Shown here piece by piece: positions 1 to 12,300 of a stretch of 21,081 nucleotides of DNA; within the stretch, counting starts at the first letter, position 1, and each line of letters opens with the position of its first letter. The DNA lies in assembly GCA_964200185.2 (NCBI GenBank), contig CAXNAD020000363.1, positions 1 to 21,081 of the forward strand, in the 5' to 3' direction. Under the pieces are notes generated by a model, which ran no database searches, was not told where the DNA came from, and saw nothing but the letters and a program-made list of their open reading frames with translations. This stretch comes from Choristocarpus tenellus KU-1152 (lineage: Eukaryota > Phaeophyceae). A program made the position numbers and the translations under genes.

Positions 1-52
1 CTCCCCCCCCCCAGATACTTTGGGTCAGTAGAAATAAAGCAACTATACAGAC

Positions 53-339
53 CTATTGCGCAGAGAAAAACGCTCCTCTCGTGAATCTCCCACTTTGCAC
101 CGCCCAAACTCAAGTGAGCCATCGTTCTTCCTTGACCGTGTTTTTCTAGCCTGTCCAATCCCTCCACGTCCAATCCCCACACCATCCTCAGAGACCAAGA
201 CTTTCTGCTTCTCGCCTCTTCGACCTGCTGTCCCAACGTCCGCGATCTCATTTGTACTTTCTGCCTCAGCAGCCAGTGCTTCTTCCTCTGTTTCAAAAGC
301 GACTGCATGTATTCGGTAGGACTCGGAAATGACCTTAAC
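53..339 (-). CDS. HYDIN: HYDIN exon 29: ASH end, Gly/Arg insert, next ASH start
   Basis: Starts VKVISESYRIHAVAFETEEE, gap-free with animal IMVFAEAYDIALDITFP. It has a 50-residue insert first rich in Ala/Glu and then in Gly, Arg and Lys (GVGIGRGGIGQARKTRSRKN). It opens another ASH domain with GSLEFGRCKVGDSREERFSL. The acceptor ACGCAG|GTT is good. The donor AATAG|GTCTGT is weak but the frame meets TAG at once beyond it. The gene continues past the window's left edge. Confidence 0.9.
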
Positions 340-3300
340 CTGCGTGGCATGTAAGTTGAGGAAGACATATGAACTTCTTGCTCATGTCAGGTGGGATTTG
401 AGGACATGATTATTGTCCATAGCTTGGATTGCTCTGGGGACACATGGAACACTATATTAGATGCACTAAATATAGGGTGATATGGGCACACACAGGTTGC
501 ATGAATGTTTATAATGGGTACTCTTAGGAATCTGTTAATGTTTTGAGCGGGTAAACGTGATATCCCCAGATGATAACCTTGTAATTTAGTTTCTCCCTCA
601 GTATTTTGGTTTTACTTACATTCCCAGAGAGAGGACAGATACTATCAGGTCATTTGAGAGCAAATGGGAAGAGAGGAGAATCCTTACCCAGAGCAGCGAT
701 GGCTCTATGAGTCAAACCAACCACAATACAAGTTATATGTAAGGTTGAAGGTGTAAGACTGCATAGAAAAAGCATCCTGGTCATTTACTATGAAATTTTC
801 ACCATATGATTGATTAAAAAATACTGCATTTCAAATATCATGCCTGTTTCTTGAATTGGGAGATCACCCCCATCCTGACAGATGTACTTGATGGATTTGA
901 CCCTCTGCCTCATTTGATTCCATCCATGTCATCTCACGCTGCTGTGAAAGAACTAGAACAATCTAACCAAGATTTTTCCAAACATGACTGTTAAGGTAAG
1001 GATCCCAAAATCTGTATTCACATCTGCACCCTCTTTCTATGTGATAATGATGCTTACATTGTCTTATTATGGAGCTAGAGAGTTTTAGTACACCTTTCTT
1101 GCTCCTTGCTCCTTGCTCCTTGCACAATCCACACAACTCCGTGCTACTACTTATAACCTAACCTGAAATCCAACCTGAATGGAAACCCATGTCCAGCTTT
1201 TTCTTGTAAGGTGAGAGGTGGCAAGAAATCTCATCTACTGAGCAGCTAAGTGCTTGCTTACAACAGCATCCCACCTCCTCCCGCTGGACACGACTCTCCC
1301 CTCCTGGCCCAAAACCAACTTCTGTGTCACAGTATTCTAGTCCAAGACGTGGCTGGAATATCCCTTCCTTGATAGCAGAAAACATGACAGTCACTCTGGG
1401 GGGGATGACCGTACAAGGGATGAGCCTTGTGTGAGAATTCGAAATTGGTATTTCCTCTGCCAAGAGAATAGCCGGTGATTAGCGAAACATTATGATTGTG
1501 CCAAGAGGGGAATAATTTTTCTATGTTCAGTCAAATAGGTTTCCCTAAATCTGCAATGTCTTTGCCAACCTATCACTCATCCGATTTCAATTTTATTCAT
1601 ATCTTCGTATGCTAATATAATTGTCAATTTAGGTCAAGAAATCCCTAATTTGTGAATCTTCATATTGGTTGATTCTTCATGCAGTGTTTTTTTCAATGAT
1701 ATCATTAAAAGATTTGCGTTTTATTTTCTAAATTTGCGTAACACATATTGAGCCAAGGTTAACATTCACCTCTGAAGGTTGTATACATCATATTCTCGGA
1801 CAAGTTTCCAAAGGTTTATTGGGAACAATTGCACAAATAATGTAGGATATGATCAAGCTTATACTAGACTATGGCACCCAATTGACACGACCTGTACACA
1901 ACCCTGTTCCCCCAGTTTACCTGGCCACTCCTCCTACTTCGAGCACCCCCTCTGGGGGGGAAGGCATCATGCGGAACTCATCCATCCCATCCACCTCGGT
2001 GGTGTCCAATCGCCAAGCACATGCTACACCACATACATTTCTCAAGTAGAACTCCCTGGACTCCGTGCGACCCAAGAGCAACCGGTCAAAGTCTAGGAGG
2101 GGACAGGCTTCCTCCAGCTCTTGGACCCTTGCCTCTGCAACTGTCAGGCGAGGGTCCTGCTCCTTGTTTGGAGGGCTTGAGGAATTGGAACTATCCTGGA
2201 GGATTTTCTGAAGGCCCATGAGGTTTAGTGAGTGTATGCAGCCAGACAGGAATCACATGTCAGCAACGTATATGAAGCCGTAGGGCCAGTAATGTGAGCA
2301 TTATGATGTCAGAAGTTTGGACTGGTTAGGTGGCCCAACAGAAGAATACAAGAAGAAAACAACATGGGCGCCGAGAAAATTTCTACTCAGTGTACATCTC
2401 TTGTGATATATTTTCAGCCGGGGTAAGAATACCTCAACATTGATTTTAAAGGTATCTTGTGAGATGAGAAAAATAGTTATATTGATATAAATCAGATTGA
2501 TGGGGGTTCTGAGAGGTAGAATGACTTCAAAATCTGTGAAATACTTGAAATGAGTATCTCTAGCAATAAGTGAATTCAAGAAGTGCGACGACATATTCTT
2601 TGATAACGATATACTCTAAGAATACCTCATTCAATTCTTCCAAAAGAGCTCTTTCGAGTGCCAATTCCTCCTTCCATGGCCCATCCAGATTCACTCTTGG
2701 GACTGCTCCAGAGCAGGAGATAGGGAACAACACTGGATGCGGGTTGTCTGACACGCATGCAATCAAGGTATCCTGACCATTATGTTTAAAGATAACATAT
2801 ATGGAAGGGGTGGATTGAGTGGAGAGAATAGGATATGCTGCACGTTAGGTGTTCTTGTAGCCTTAGAGAAGATAACATCTCTCAAAGCCTTTCGAGAGTT
2901 GATGCCTCAACTTTTTACCTATTTACCAAGCTCTTTATTTCTTCATTGTGTTCAAGGCGCATCTGCACAGTACTGTTGACACAGCAACACATAATGTCCC
3001 AAGATTTATGATGGCAAAGTGAATTTTTATTGTGGTGTAGTCATGAAAGCTTGGGAAGGTGTGCCGTTTTAAGTGCAGCCATGAATACCATGTAATCTTG
3101 CTCTAACCAAATGTTCATTTGAATATCACTCAATATATTATTCCAATACTGTATATTCTCTAGGTCACTAATGTAAAGATAGAGCACAATTTCCCAATAT
3201 ATTTCTTTTCCTGATAAATGTCATTCGAATCCCAGAGTACATGCATGTGGGGTAGAGTATAACATTGAGCATACAAAACAGAGAAAAAAGGGCAATTTCC

Positions 3301-6300
3301 ACATGTTACTTGCATTACAATTGCAGCCTATAAAATTGCACAGGGTGAAGTCTATGAAAGTGTGAAATCCATCTCCAGAGCGAAAGTATCTTAGAGGGTA
3401 GAGCCGCGTCCAGTTGAGGGCCAAAATCCAATGTTACGATTTTGATGTAGTTTTGGCTATTGTGTTTGTGAGGAAGTGTCAGTATCCATGTTCTGGACAA
3501 AAAATTACAATGTATACATTTGACCTACTCCTAAACATTTTGGAGTAGGAAAATATCATAAAAAACTCTATGGGAAGCCAAGCCCCCAAATGGACAAACA
3601 GGGCACAACTTGTACCCTCTAAGATACTTTCACTCTCCACCCTTCAGGAAAAAATCACTCCATCGTGTTGCTTTCTGCAATTTGATCTGAAGGTTGGGCT
3701 AGATTGAAACAGAGAGAATTACTGCACTCCTAGAATATTTTGAACTCTACTCATGCAATTGCTTTTCACTTCCTGAAACCTTTTGTCTTGAGATACAATA
3801 TCTCAGAGCATAGGCTTTGGAAGGAGTGAGAGGTGTCTGGGCAAACGCCAGAACCCTGTAGTTTACTATCTCTTAAACCATACCCTGTAGGTCTTGGCCT
3901 CCGGTGGGAAGGCCCACACCCGAAGCTCTCCTGTCTCCCCAACAGCCAAGTTGAGTGACTCTGGTTCCACATAGAATATCTGGTTATGATCAATATATAT
4001 GTATGGGGGAGCAGGTGGTTCGTGATCCTCAATCTAGAACAAAGATGCACTCTCCTCCAGACTGGTTTGTCTTTGTCCACTCCTACCTAAGTGATATTTA
4101 GCACTTCAATATTCTCGAATGAAAAAATCAGGTGAGTCTCCTGCTACTGCATGAGCACTGCTAATTTTTTTGTAACCTTTGCGGAGTTGCATCAGGTCTA
4201 CTTCAAAGTGGTGCATTGACTTGAGGTTTGAATAATTGTCATCATTGTGTCTCTGCACCTTGTTTGAGGGTGGTGATAAATGGTCTCCATCAGAATTTGA
4301 CGACACCGATTCACCAGCACCACAGTCAAGGCTAGTAGTCTATAGAATAGAGTGAGGTGAAGAGTAGATTGGTTGGATGGGGTGAGTTACAGGAGTAAGG
4401 TGGGTATAGTAGTATGAGGCCATCGATTGAATTCATATACATTCCATGAAGGACTAGTACTCACCACGTTGTGAAATCCAGTACAACACTGATCAATAGT
4501 GTCCCACAAAAGAAATTTGGAGGAGTTCGAGAATATGCCGTTCAATATCTCCCTTTTTTCCCCACATTCAAGTATTTTCTTGTGTGGTGGTGAATATCTC
4601 ACCTGTGACTTGTCGAATGCGAGCATGACATGAGCAGGGAACCGGCCATTGTTGGAGATGCGAAATATCTCTGCATTGATCTTAACCAGGGCTCTGTGGG
4701 CTTCTTCCTCTGCCCTGATTCTTTCCAGGGTTTTTTCTGTGGCGGAGGAAAGTGCCTCTTCTGAGAGAGGCTTTGGAGCATGTCTGAGGAAGAGTTGGAA
4801 GCGAGGATAAGATGCAGAAGTTGATCTGAGACTCAATTAAGATGAAAGAATCTCTGATTGGATTGTCAGGATTCAGGTGAGTGGCAAAAATGTAGGTTTT
4901 TTATATAGGAGAGGTATATACTAGGTTAGGTCCTTTTTGTTCATTGAGCTGTCTTTGTTCTTGAATGGAGTTTACGACCTGTTCTAAGAAGAATGGGCCC
5001 CAGTAAGATGCTATTCTCATGTACTTCCTCTCTTCAATTCATCAATACTCCAATTAAGCCCCGTTGACTAGGAAGTTCTCACACTCGCCTGTGCCCTGGT
5101 ACCTTCCATGTTAGCAGGGGCCCAAACTCGTACGTTCCCCTGGACATGACAAAACGCTTGCTTACAGGTGGCACAGCCCCCTCTGGCCGATGTTTGATAC
5201 GCCTCATAAATACACTTCTTGGATCAGAATTGATGGAAGGGAATGTACAATCGCCCCTTATGTGGAGTGTGTGCTGACGTCCAGTTCCCACAGTCTCAAA
5301 GGCCAAGGGGACATCATATTGACCCACCGTTGAACTGGAGAACTTGACTATGATTTGCACAGATTCTCTGGCACGTATCTTTTGTGGAATCATGGAGAAA
5401 GGGGATAAATATTGAAGGAAGCACACTAGAATTTGGCGTGAGGGAGAGAAAAAAAATGGTGAGTGTGGTGTAATGGGGAGATGATCTATACATATTTGTT
5501 GGACTAGTGTGGAATGCGCTCTTTCTGAGCAGTGTATTGGATTAATGATCTACCCCCTCATCATGCAAGTCTGTGCTAAATTTCTTCTTCTTTGCCCAGT
5601 AGGAACCCATGAGAAGTACCTGAAGTTTGACTGAAGTGGAATTTGACTGGTTTGATAGGGATTTAATCTCATGGGTGCCATATTATCCACTGTGACTATC
5701 ATGATGAGGCATTCCACCAAGGTAGATATTGTCTAGCCATCTGTGAGGGTCAAAGGCCAGCCCTACTGGCCAACATTACCACTCTAAGATGTGCCTACTA
5801 GTGAACTTGGATTAGGAGCTTTTGGAGCTCCAAGAGGAATTTCTCACCATTTTTTCTTCTAACGATGGTCTAAGTCTTGACATTCAAATATTAAAAGTGG
5901 CCAATTCTCAGCTTTGCCAGTATCAATTTATTAGGTACAGATTGATCTATTGCCAAGAATATTTTCATTTTATTGCTTCACAGCTCCCACCTGGGTTTCG
6001 ATTTTGGAAGAGAAAAAGCGACAGGTCTGTTCATGTTTGAGTAGTGCTGGGTCTAAAATATAACATTCCAAGTTCGGTACACAGCAAAAGTATAGTGTTA
6101 TCAATGTCAAAAATCTCATCTTGTAACACTACTGTGTGATAGTTGACATATGGCACACAGAATAATACTGGTCCAAGTGACATGTACCAGTGCCAAATTC
6201 ATGCGGTCTCATGTATAATTCAGGATATTTTGATCCTAGTTTGAGGATGAGACTTCGTGTTTTGGATGAGTGACAGTATCTTAGAGGGTATGAGTTTTGC

Positions 6301-9300
6301 CCTGTTTGTCCATTTGGGGCTTGGCTTCTCATAGATTATTTTATGACATTGGTACTCAAAATTGTTTCGGAGCAGGTAAAATGAATATTATGGACGTGGC
6401 TCTACCCTCTAAGACACACTGACTCGGAACCTTGATCTCATACTGCTCAAATGAAGAGGAGAGGTTGTATAAACAATAACGCTAATACATTATTTGGAAT
6501 TTCATACTAGTACATCCAGTACAAACTTGAATGCCTTCCATGATTCAGAATTTGATGAGGCAGAGAGGTTGCAGTTTAAACACATAGTATTGGCCAAACT
6601 CAAATATTCTGTACATAGTAGGACATTCAATTGGTGAAAAAGTGCTACCTCTTGCCACCTTACGAACCCTGACATGATTCATCAGCTTCCCTGTCCTGGA
6701 GCAAGAGTCATTCTTCCATAGGACAAAACATATTTTTTCTCCATAGCATGGAGCTATCCCATATAACCTTAGGACAATTCCGATCGCACCAGATCTTGTT
6801 GATCCTTCATACGCAAAATCTCGGATTTGCTGGACGCTCCAATTTGTAGTATATTTCGAAGCATATATTATGTACTGCATGTATATGTACTGGAGGGTAG
6901 AAAAAAACTCCTACTACTAGAATATTAGCTTACGGAAAAAGATTTAATTATGCCAAAATCTTCACGCTATTAAGGTGATTACATATACACCTTCACATCC
7001 ACATGCACATGTTCGTCCTCCTATCAGTCCATACCCGTAGTAGCTCTGAACTTACCACCCATCGATAAGGGTTGCCTTCCTGCACCCCCAATATGATCCC
7101 CTTCTCTCCTGACGACTGCTTCGACCATTGGCATTGTGTCTCCTCTTCCTTGAGCTTGACGTCTCTTCCAGTCGGTGTACTTTGTGACCCTGATTGCACA
7201 GATTGGATGTCTACTCTTGCTAGAGGCGTGCGTTGTCCACGAGGACTTGGACGACGAATCACCTGCCGAACCTTATCTGCCGGAATTGGAAGTTCCCCAG
7301 GCTCCAGCAGAGGGGTTACTGGCCCTGGGATAAGCTCCAGAGCTCTCCTAAAGTGATCCTCAGCACCCTCCAATATTCCCAAGCCGACCTTGATTACCCT
7401 TGGTCCTAGTGAGTCTGGGATAGCGATATTTTCCGCCTGTCCCTTCCAGGCTGGACTATTTTCGTGAGTGCCAGTAGCCGGGGAAGTATGACTGGAGGTG
7501 AAGGAGTCATGAATGGAATGATGAATTGTTTGAGCAGGCACTTCATTGCCACTGCTAGTCTCGATATCATCCTTACCGACATTGCTGTTATCAACTTGTT
7601 CGTCTGAACTGTCCATCTCCTCATGACCCTCCTCATCCTGCCCCCTTGAGCTTGAGAATGCTGATACCACATCCAGCTCCAAATCATTACAGAATTGTGT
7701 GTATGAGTCCACAGCAGTGTTGGATGCATCTGGGTTAATATCTTCCCCAGAGTTTGAGTCATCCCCAGCTTTGCCATTAATAGTCTCTGAGGATGATCGG
7801 CCCTTTTCCCTGTAATTTGTGCAGGTGAGCTTAATGCTTGGAAATGCAACTTGATAGGGGTGGACTGAATGAGTGCTACTGTGTCGGGCAGAAGTACAAA
7901 CATATGTCCTAGAGTAAGAAGCCTTGTTTCGTCAATATATGAGTGGTGTGGTGATGGGGCATACCAACAGTAACCTACATATGAGCACCAAGGCACCTTC
8001 TAAGGTTAATGTAAGCATATGATCGTGACAAATATTTCCCTTCGACAAACATTGCTTGCTAGTAAGAGACCTCAAGCGCACAGGCATAGAATAGCAACGA
8101 CTTCAATGCGATAGGTTGACAACACCAGCAACAATAGTGATCAATCAAAGACAACTTGCTAGGTTCTTTGCCCGGGCACTCAAAAGATGGGATGTACTAC
8201 TACATGTCAATTACTGCAAATAGATCTTACCCATCAACTGTTGCCACATCTACATCCTTCTCCATCCCATCCTCCTCAGGTACTGCTTCTAAATTGCCAT
8301 TCCTGCCATCTTCCATAGAGTCAAGCACATTAGACACACGTGATGTGAGGCGACATGCGCGGTCATAGAGAATGCGGTTTCGACTCTCCTCCTGCTGGTA
8401 GTGCTCCTGTTGTTGGCGGTCATCAAGCCCCCATATCTCTGTTTCCGAGAGCTCCTACAATAAGAGAGAAAAAATAATTCCAGGAGGGAGAAAGGCAGCA
8501 ACTCATGATCAATGGATCTTCCGTATTTTGGGTCTTTGGTCAAATCATTGCACAAATAAAGATTGGCATTGCAAAAATTAGGTATGTGTTTGTGTATGTA
8601 CTGATTAATGATAATGGGACAAATTTTGGGCAAGAAGGTTGTGAAAATGAGAAAACACATCCAAATTGTGGTTACTGTAAGAGAAAAGCTGCAAATAGTT
8701 ACTTTGTGAAGGAGGCATTGACCACTGTCCATAAAAACATGACAATGGACCCTCCAGCCTCAAAGATAGATGCTCAGTATTAATCGTTGAGAAAGTCAAA
8801 TAAATCTCATCCATTTCAGAATATGTAAGGTGTTGTAATTAGTGACTAATAGGCCATCTTTTGTTTTCATTTTAGGTTGACCTTCATCCTCCCCTATGAT
8901 CTGTTGTCTGGCTTACCCGCCATGGAGGCATCGATGTATGATCTCCTTCAAGGTCCCAAGTTGGTTCCTCCAGGGCTACTGGCTGAGGGTGTGGTACAGC
9001 ATCGATCTGGTCCTTGCCCTCAACTATTTCTTCCGGGTTAATCTTGTTGACCTCTTCCTCTCCATTGGCTGATTCCATGTTGCTTACTTCATTTTCTTCC
9101 TTCTCTCCTTCCACCCCATCGATTTGCCCTCTTCCCTCCTTGCTCGACCCCCATTTTACACTCTCCATCACTGTGGATTCAGTACAGCCGAATTCCTCTG
9201 GGGAGGATAGGTCTGCAAAATCATTGGCGAATTGCGTCTTTGTGTGTTCAGCTTGCCCTCTGATATGGCGGAGATGCGTAATGTAGCTGCGTTTCCAATG

Positions 9301-12300
9301 TTTTGGTCAGGTTGAAATTTGATGGGAAAGGGAAAGGTGAGAAATTGTCAGTTTTGTTTTATGATTAGGTGGGAGTGGGTTGCAAGAATGCGCACTTGGG
9401 TCAAGGCAGTCTAGAATAGTGAATGAGTGGGGACTACTCTAGAGTGTACATGGCTATCTTCAGCCACCAATACATGGTGTAGTCTTTGAGCTGCTTGTCA
9501 TGTCTCAATGAAAACTTCTTTCAGCTATTGCAAACCGCATCTATATATTCTTATCGTCCAACACAACCAAAAGTCATAGTATTGTAAGGAGCACCCGTCC
9601 TTTATGGTAGATAAAGTAGTGTGGCAGGTTGAATCAAACATCCTTTTTGATGTCACCAAGAGCATTCTCTATGGCTCTCCTCCACCCCCTAGACTAAACA
9701 GCAATTCCTATCTAAGCTCTCACCCTTCATGTCCATCAGGGAATGTCACAATGATGAGCCTTGATCGTGGCATAGCCCTAGCCACTGCTTGGGCAACTTC
9801 ACCCTTGGTTAATCCTTGCCCAGCCGTTATGTCATCAAGAACAACTCCATGGCTACAATCATGTTGAGATAGGCGCCATCTCAGGACATCCACAAGCAAA
9901 TCAACAGAAAGCTGCTCTGGTGCTAGTAGGGAATGCAGGGACACTTCTGCCTCCCCAGTTTTATGCTCCACAATTGGCGGTGAACCCTTGTAGGTAGGGT
10001 GAGTAGGAAGAGGTGACTTGAGAGTGCGCAATGAATGATGATAACTTATGTGGTAGAATAGACTATGAAAAGTTAGTGTGAAAGCATCTTAGAGGGTACG
10101 AGTTTTGCTCTGTCCGTTTTTGACTTGACTTCCCACGGGTTGTTTATGGCATTTCACCTCCTCTGAAACACTTTGGAGTAGGTAAAATGTCAACGTTATG
10201 AAAATGTGTATTTGGAGCAAGGATATTGACACTTCTTAACAAACACATGGCCAAAATTACATCAAAATCGCAACATTGGATTTTGAACCCCAGACGGACG
10301 CGGCTCTACCCTCTAGGGTACTTCAACTCTTACTTCTATATGATTAGCAGTGTAGCAGTGAAGAACAGGGAGAAAAAAGTGGGTATCTGCAATGAGGTTT
10401 AATTTCCCGGACGAGTGAGAAGCTGGTGCTTCCTGTCTAAGTCCAACAAAAAAATTCCTTGAAGAATGGTCAATCCAACCTGGAAAATTATCTGCTAGTT
10501 ACCCTTGGATACATCTTACTCCTATTATCGAAAATAAGTAACACCTCATGCACAGAATTGAAATAAAACAAATATCATCGGTTTCTTTAAGAGAAGTAGG
10601 GGAAAAGGTAATACTTACTGTCGTTTATGGAAAATATTCAGAACCTGAAATATGAAAGCATGATGCATTTATTCATCATTATGACATCATTGGAAACAAC
10701 ACCCACCAAAGCACAGTGAGAATCAAGTTCGAAGCGTGTATTCTTATGATTCTGGTTGCGAAGAGGTTCTGATTAGGTCGTACTTGCTAAGGCTGATCAC
10801 CTTCTTGTTCTTTGTTCCTGGTACTCCTAGGGTATGTTCCTTGGCCTCAATAGCGGCTTGTTCCTGAGCCGCAATTACCTCATTTGCCCAACATGACTTC
10901 ACAGGATGCGCAAACAGTGTATTTTGTGTGTTGCATTAATATGTAAGGGTACGGATATTGGATAGTAATTTGTCGATATACTTTGAAGCATTAATGTATA
11001 TATATATATATGTGTGTGTGTCTGAGATATGGGGATGGAAAATATAGTTTAGTTCCACCAACAAGAGATAAAATGTTGAAAATTATGAGAATGGGCATAC
11101 TTCCATGGATTAACAGAACATAGACTCTCCAAAGAAGAGCATCCCAGTTCTCCTTATCCACCAGCCCAAACTTATTATTTTGCTTATGTATTTACAAAAG
11201 GTACGTCCTCATCTCCATGGCTCCAATTCCCTTGACGCTGCTCATTGCACAGAGACGATCCCTCAACCCAGGATCTCAGGACAAGCAGCATTGTTGTATC
11301 GATTTGCATGAGATGCAGCAGATATATATATATATATATATGAATACAACCACTCATGGCAAAGATCAGACAAGTACAAGGATGGGGGATAGAGTGAGGA
11401 GGGGGTGACATAGCTTCCCTCACCTCCTCATTGCTCGAGAACTTGTGGAGAGCGGCACGTATACGTGCACCAAGGGCATTTCTTTGTTTAACTGCCTTTG
11501 CCAAAGCCATGCCCACAGTGAGGCGAATGGTCTGGTATCTATCGGCCATGTGTTGGGCTAAAGTGGACTTGCCCGAAAGGATTGGACCAATCACAATAAG
11601 ATCATGTTCCTTGCCCATTTCGCGTGGTGTAGGTTCTCGGTCCCACTCTGGAGTAGGATCAATTATCTCCTGCTCAAGCCATGGGTCATCCCCATAAGGA
11701 TCTCTGTCATGCTCCCATTCATTGTCCTCTTCACCAAAGGCCCCTGCCTTTGCAAGACCCTGGTCTCCTGTGGCATCCATATCAGTGCCAGTTGATATCA
11801 CGCGTGCTCGAATCTCATTATCTGAACCGCTCACAGTGAAAGTTTCTGAAAATGGATATGTGCTGCCCTCAGAATTTTGTCGATCCAAACGCTCTTCTCC
11901 TTTCTGACTATTCACTGCTTGTTGCAAAAGAGAGTGGTGGAGCCCACTGCCAGGTTTTCGTGGAGGTAATCGTAGGGTTCCATCTGAAGCAAACCCACCC
12001 CTCTCCACCAAGATTGCCTCTTCTTGCAGGTAGGCCTTTGGGGTAAGCGAGGGACAATATAGGTAGTACTTTTATTAAGGCTAACCTGAGCATATGCCTG
12101 CTGCTGATGGTTCAGGAGGGAGGGAGCGAGTGCATGCACTACAGTCATATCTGCACTCGCTGAATATTGAGTGCAAACACAGAAGTGTAGTAAGTTCAAC
12201 AAATTCCTTGGGCACAGTAGCTCATGTGCAAGAATCACATTACAATGTACAGGGAAAATTGTTCAAGATATTTGCTAGGGGCTTGAAAGTGAGAAAATCC

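Larger units (their letters stand above)
10897..11423 (-). other. Intron between exons 16 and 17 (527 bases)
   Basis: Holds two (TA)n microsatellites and a possible 45-base exon at 11126-11170, discussed as a finding. The right limit depends on the uncertain exon 17 acceptor. Confidence 0.7.

Noticed and set aside
2301-2594. 97-codon minus-strand open frame
   Set aside because: Composition like translated AT-rich intron; no HYDIN match and no splice sites in phase.
4784-5082. Donor AAG|GTACCA for exon 22 with acceptor CCAAAG for exon 23
   Set aside because: Frame is kept, but both sites are weaker than the pair GTGTGAGA-type donor at 5082 and TTCCTCAG acceptor at 4784, which also keep the frame.
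6545-6880. 111-codon minus-strand open frame
   Set aside because: No ASH pattern or fitting splice sites; exons 21 and 22 join gap-free without it.
7072-7356. Plus-strand open frame of 94 codons
   Set aside because: Antisense shadow of the large exon 21.
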